Below, one piece after another: positions 5,910-7,528 of a DNA stretch of 7,528 bases. Every line of letters begins with the position of its first letter. Within the stretch, counting starts at the first letter, position 1. Source of the stretch: Clostridia bacterium (GTDB lineage Bacteria; Bacillota; DSM-521; Neomoorellales; Neomoorellaceae); assembly GCA_012727745.1 (NCBI GenBank), contig JAAYGJ010000079.1:1-7528 (forward strand). The letters run 5' to 3'. The translations under genes and the position numbers were made by a program. The notes beneath the pieces are model-generated. The model had not been told where the DNA came from, ran no database searches, and saw only the letters and a program-made list of their open reading frames with translations.

Positions 5910-7130
5910 TTGGAACGGGAAGTTGAGCGGCAGCTAAGAATATTGCGCCGCGGTGTAGCCGAAATTGTACCGGAAGAAGAACTTAAAAGCAAAATTAATA
6001 AATCTCTCCGCACCGGCAAGCCCCTGCGGGTCAAATTGGGGCTGGACCCCACAGCTCCTGATATTCACCTGGGGCATACTGTAGTTTTACAAAAGCTGCG
6101 CCAATTTCAAGAACTGGGGCACCAAATAATTATTATTATCGGCGATTTTACCGGGCGCATTGGCGACCCTTCCGGTAAGTCGGAGACCCGGCACCAGTTG
6201 ACGGAGGCGGAAGTGAAGGCCAATGCGGAAACATATAAGGAGCAAATCTTTAAGATACTCGACCCGGACTTGACCCGGGTAACTTTCAACAGCCATTGGC
6301 TGGCGCCTTTAAGTTTTGCCGACCTCATTCAACTGGCAAGGAAGGTTACGGTTGCCAGGATGCTGGAAAGGGATGATTTTGCCCGCCGTTACCAGCAAAA
6401 TCAACCTATTGGTGTCCACGAGTTCTTTTATCCGTTAATGCAGGGCTATGATTCTATTGCCCTGGATGCTGATGTGGAGCTGGGTGGCACTGACCAGAAG
6501 TTTAACCTGTTGATGGGTCGCCAGTTGCAACGGGAATATGGGCAGGAACCCCAGGTGGCTATGATGATGCCGATTCTGCCTGGCCTTGACGGTATACAAA
6601 AAATGAGTAAAAGCCTGGGCAACTATATTGGTATCAATGAAACGCCCCGGGAAATATTTGGCAAAACCATGTCCTTGCCTGATGAGATGATGCTTACTTA
6701 TTTTGAGCTCGTAACTACTGTACCTTTAGAAGAACTGGAGCACCTTAGAGATGGGCTGGCGAACGGTAGCCTTCATCCCCGGGATGTCAAGATGCAACTG
6801 GCCCGGGAAATCGTAACCATGTATCATGGCGAAGCAGCCGCCAGGGAGGCTGAAAAGGAATTTCGCCAGGTTTTCCAGCAGGGCGGTTTACCTGATGACA
6901 TACCCGTGGTAACTGTCGCTGCAGGTGTGGTATGGCTACCGCGTTTGCTGGTGCAGGCCGGCCTGGCCCCCAGCACCAGCGAAGCTCGCCGCCTAATTTG
7001 TCAGGGAGCGGTAAGGCTGGATGGCGAACGTTTCCTTGACCCCGAGGCGGAAATAGAGGTCCGGGACGGGTTAATTCTGCAGGCCGGCAAACGTAGATTT
7101 GCGCGCTTAGCCTTGCTCGAGTCAGAGTAA
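5910..7130 (+). CDS. tyrS: Tyrosine--tRNA ligase
   Basis: This class I aminoacyl-tRNA synthetase charges tRNA-Tyr with tyrosine in the cytoplasm. From the TTG at 5910 it has 406 residues, normal for bacterial TyrRS. The Rossmann-fold start VKLGLDPTAPDIHLGH carries the HIGH-type motif HLGH (residues 53-56). GDFTGRIGDPSGKSETR follows (79-94 region). GGTDQKFN (192-199) is the tyrosine-pocket region, and KMSKS is intact at 231-235. The C-terminal S4 RNA-binding domain (about 342-400) includes APSTSEARRLICQGAVRLDG. The HLGHTVVLQKLRQFQ form resembles the TyrZ-like branch rather than B. subtilis TyrS. The frame stays open back to base 5808, allowing a start at TTG 5826 or ATG 5889, but those lack ribosome-binding sites. 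No T-box leader was found. yunB follows after a 61-base gap with a strong hairpin. Confidence 0.96.
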   Translation: MEREVERQLRILRRGVAEIVPEEELKSKINKSLRTGKPLRVKLGLDPTAPDIHLGHTVVLQKLRQFQELGHQIIIIIGDFTGRIGDPSGKSETRHQLTEAEVKANAETYKEQIFKILDPDLTRVTFNSHWLAPLSFADLIQLARKVTVARMLERDDFARRYQQNQPIGVHEFFYPLMQGYDSIALDADVELGGTDQKFNLLMGRQLQREYGQEPQVAMMMPILPGLDGIQKMSKSLGNYIGINETPREIFGKTMSLPDEMMLTYFELVTTVPLEELEHLRDGLANGSLHPRDVKMQLAREIVTMYHGEAAAREAEKEFRQVFQQGGLPDDIPVVTVAAGVVWLPRLLVQAGLAPSTSEARRLICQGAVRLDGERFLDPEAEIEVRDGLILQAGKRRFARLALLESE

Positions 7131-7148
7131 AAAGATTTTTACACGTTT

Positions 7149-7189
7149 TAATCACCTCCTGAGTATATTTGTATACTGGGGGGTGATTG
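7149..7189 (+). terminator. Strong hairpin enclosing the yunB Shine-Dalgarno (terminator or translation-occluding structure)
   Basis: AATCACCTCCTGAGTATA (7150-7167) pairs with TATACTGGGGGGTGATT (7172-7188) across a TTTG loop. The stem has 17 pairs, two of them G-U, and one bulged G at 7161; a T-G wobble can extend it by one pair. It begins 19 bases after the tyrS stop. The tail ATTGTTTTG is a weak T-run, so termination is possible. The 3' arm holds the whole ribosome-binding site of yunB, so translation could be blocked in read-through mRNA. Confidence 0.65.
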
Positions 7190-7191
7190 TT

Positions 7192-7528
7192 TTGCGGCGG
7201 CGATGGCGACGTCCGGGGCAGCGGTCCTGGTGGCCGGTAATGTTTATCGCAATTATTGTCCTTGCAACGCTGTTTTTATGGGAATGGCGCCTGCGCCCGG
7301 CTATGGAAGCAGTTGCTATTAAACAGGCCCACTGGGCAGCCAATGAGGCTATTCAAAAGGCGGTACTTGAGCACCTGGAAGGTCAGGTTAACTACAACAG
7401 TCTGATTAAACCCGGTAGTGATGCCAGCGGGCAGGTAGTTTTTATGCAGGCTGATACCCTGACTATTAGCCGCCTCCAGGCCCACACCCGGCTGGCCATT
7501 GAAGAAAGCCTGGCCGCGTTGCGGGGAA
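7192..7528 (+). CDS. yunB: Sporulation protein YunB, N-terminal part (cut by window end)
   Basis: 112 codons are visible and the frame runs off the window. The start is a TTG with GGGGGGTGATT (7178-7188) at good spacing. An in-frame GTG at 7183 lies inside that site and is less likely. The N-terminus is very basic (RRRWRRPGQR), followed by one membrane segment (about residues 15-32), then RLRPAMEAVAIKQAHWAANEAIQKAV, the conserved opening of YunB proteins. YunB in B. subtilis is a mother-cell (SigE) gene needed for normal sporulation; its biochemical role is not known. No clear SigE promoter was found in the short gap, so either transcription reads through from tyrS or the promoter is degenerate. 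Identification rests on this N-terminal pattern only. Confidence 0.8.
   Translation, partial: MRRRWRRPGQRSWWPVMFIAIIVLATLFLWEWRLRPAMEAVAIKQAHWAANEAIQKAVLEHLEGQVNYNSLIKPGSDASGQVVFMQADTLTISRLQAHTRLAIEESLAALRG

Noticed and set aside
7138..7177. TTTACA (7138-7143) with TATACT (7172-7177) as a possible yunB promoter
   Set aside because: The spacing of 28 bp is far from the usual 17, and the TATACT lies in the hairpin stem. No alternative -35 or SigE-like pair fits.

Overview
The window looks like a chromosomal piece of an endospore-forming, Gram-positive anaerobe of the Clostridia. It carries a class A penicillin-binding protein with a clostridial-type C-terminus, a tyrosyl-tRNA synthetase, and the start of the sporulation gene yunB. 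Ribosome-binding sites are strong, two genes start with TTG, and base composition is moderate. A Moorella/Thermanaeromonas-like genus is a low-confidence guess from protein style only.

Left part (1-2880): an AT-rich intergenic region leads into four same-strand genes with short gaps. These are an ArsR/SmtB-type repressor, a ten-or-so-TM permease of the ArsP/UPF0718 type, an 80-residue thioredoxin-like CxxC protein, and a 204-residue protein with 16 cysteines and a DUF2703-type thioredoxin-fold core. The promoter (TAGACA, 18 bp, TATAAT) has a TATATAG-N8-CTATATA dyad over its -35 region, as expected for an autoregulated metal(loid)-responsive operon. My reading is a metalloid (probably arsenical) or thiophilic-metal detoxification cassette: sensor, efflux permease, redox helper and candidate metal(loid) carrier. 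It lacks the classical ArsA, ArsB/Acr3, ArsC and ArsD. It is the most interesting part of the window. The operon ends in two tandem stem-loops that separate it from the convergent PBP gene.

Middle (2880-5909): a complete 906-residue bifunctional PBP1A-like peptidoglycan synthase on the minus strand, with a perfect Shine-Dalgarno and an extended -10 promoter. A 309-base divergent intergenic region follows; it holds a near-perfect 20-bp palindrome but no recognisable T-box.

Right part (5910-7528): tyrS, starting at a TTG chosen by its ribosome-binding site, then yunB, cut by the window end. Between them is a strong hairpin whose 3' arm contains the yunB Shine-Dalgarno and whose 5' arm copies the anti-Shine-Dalgarno of 16S rRNA. 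It suggests that yunB translation is occluded in read-through transcripts, or that a tyrS terminator overlaps the yunB leader.
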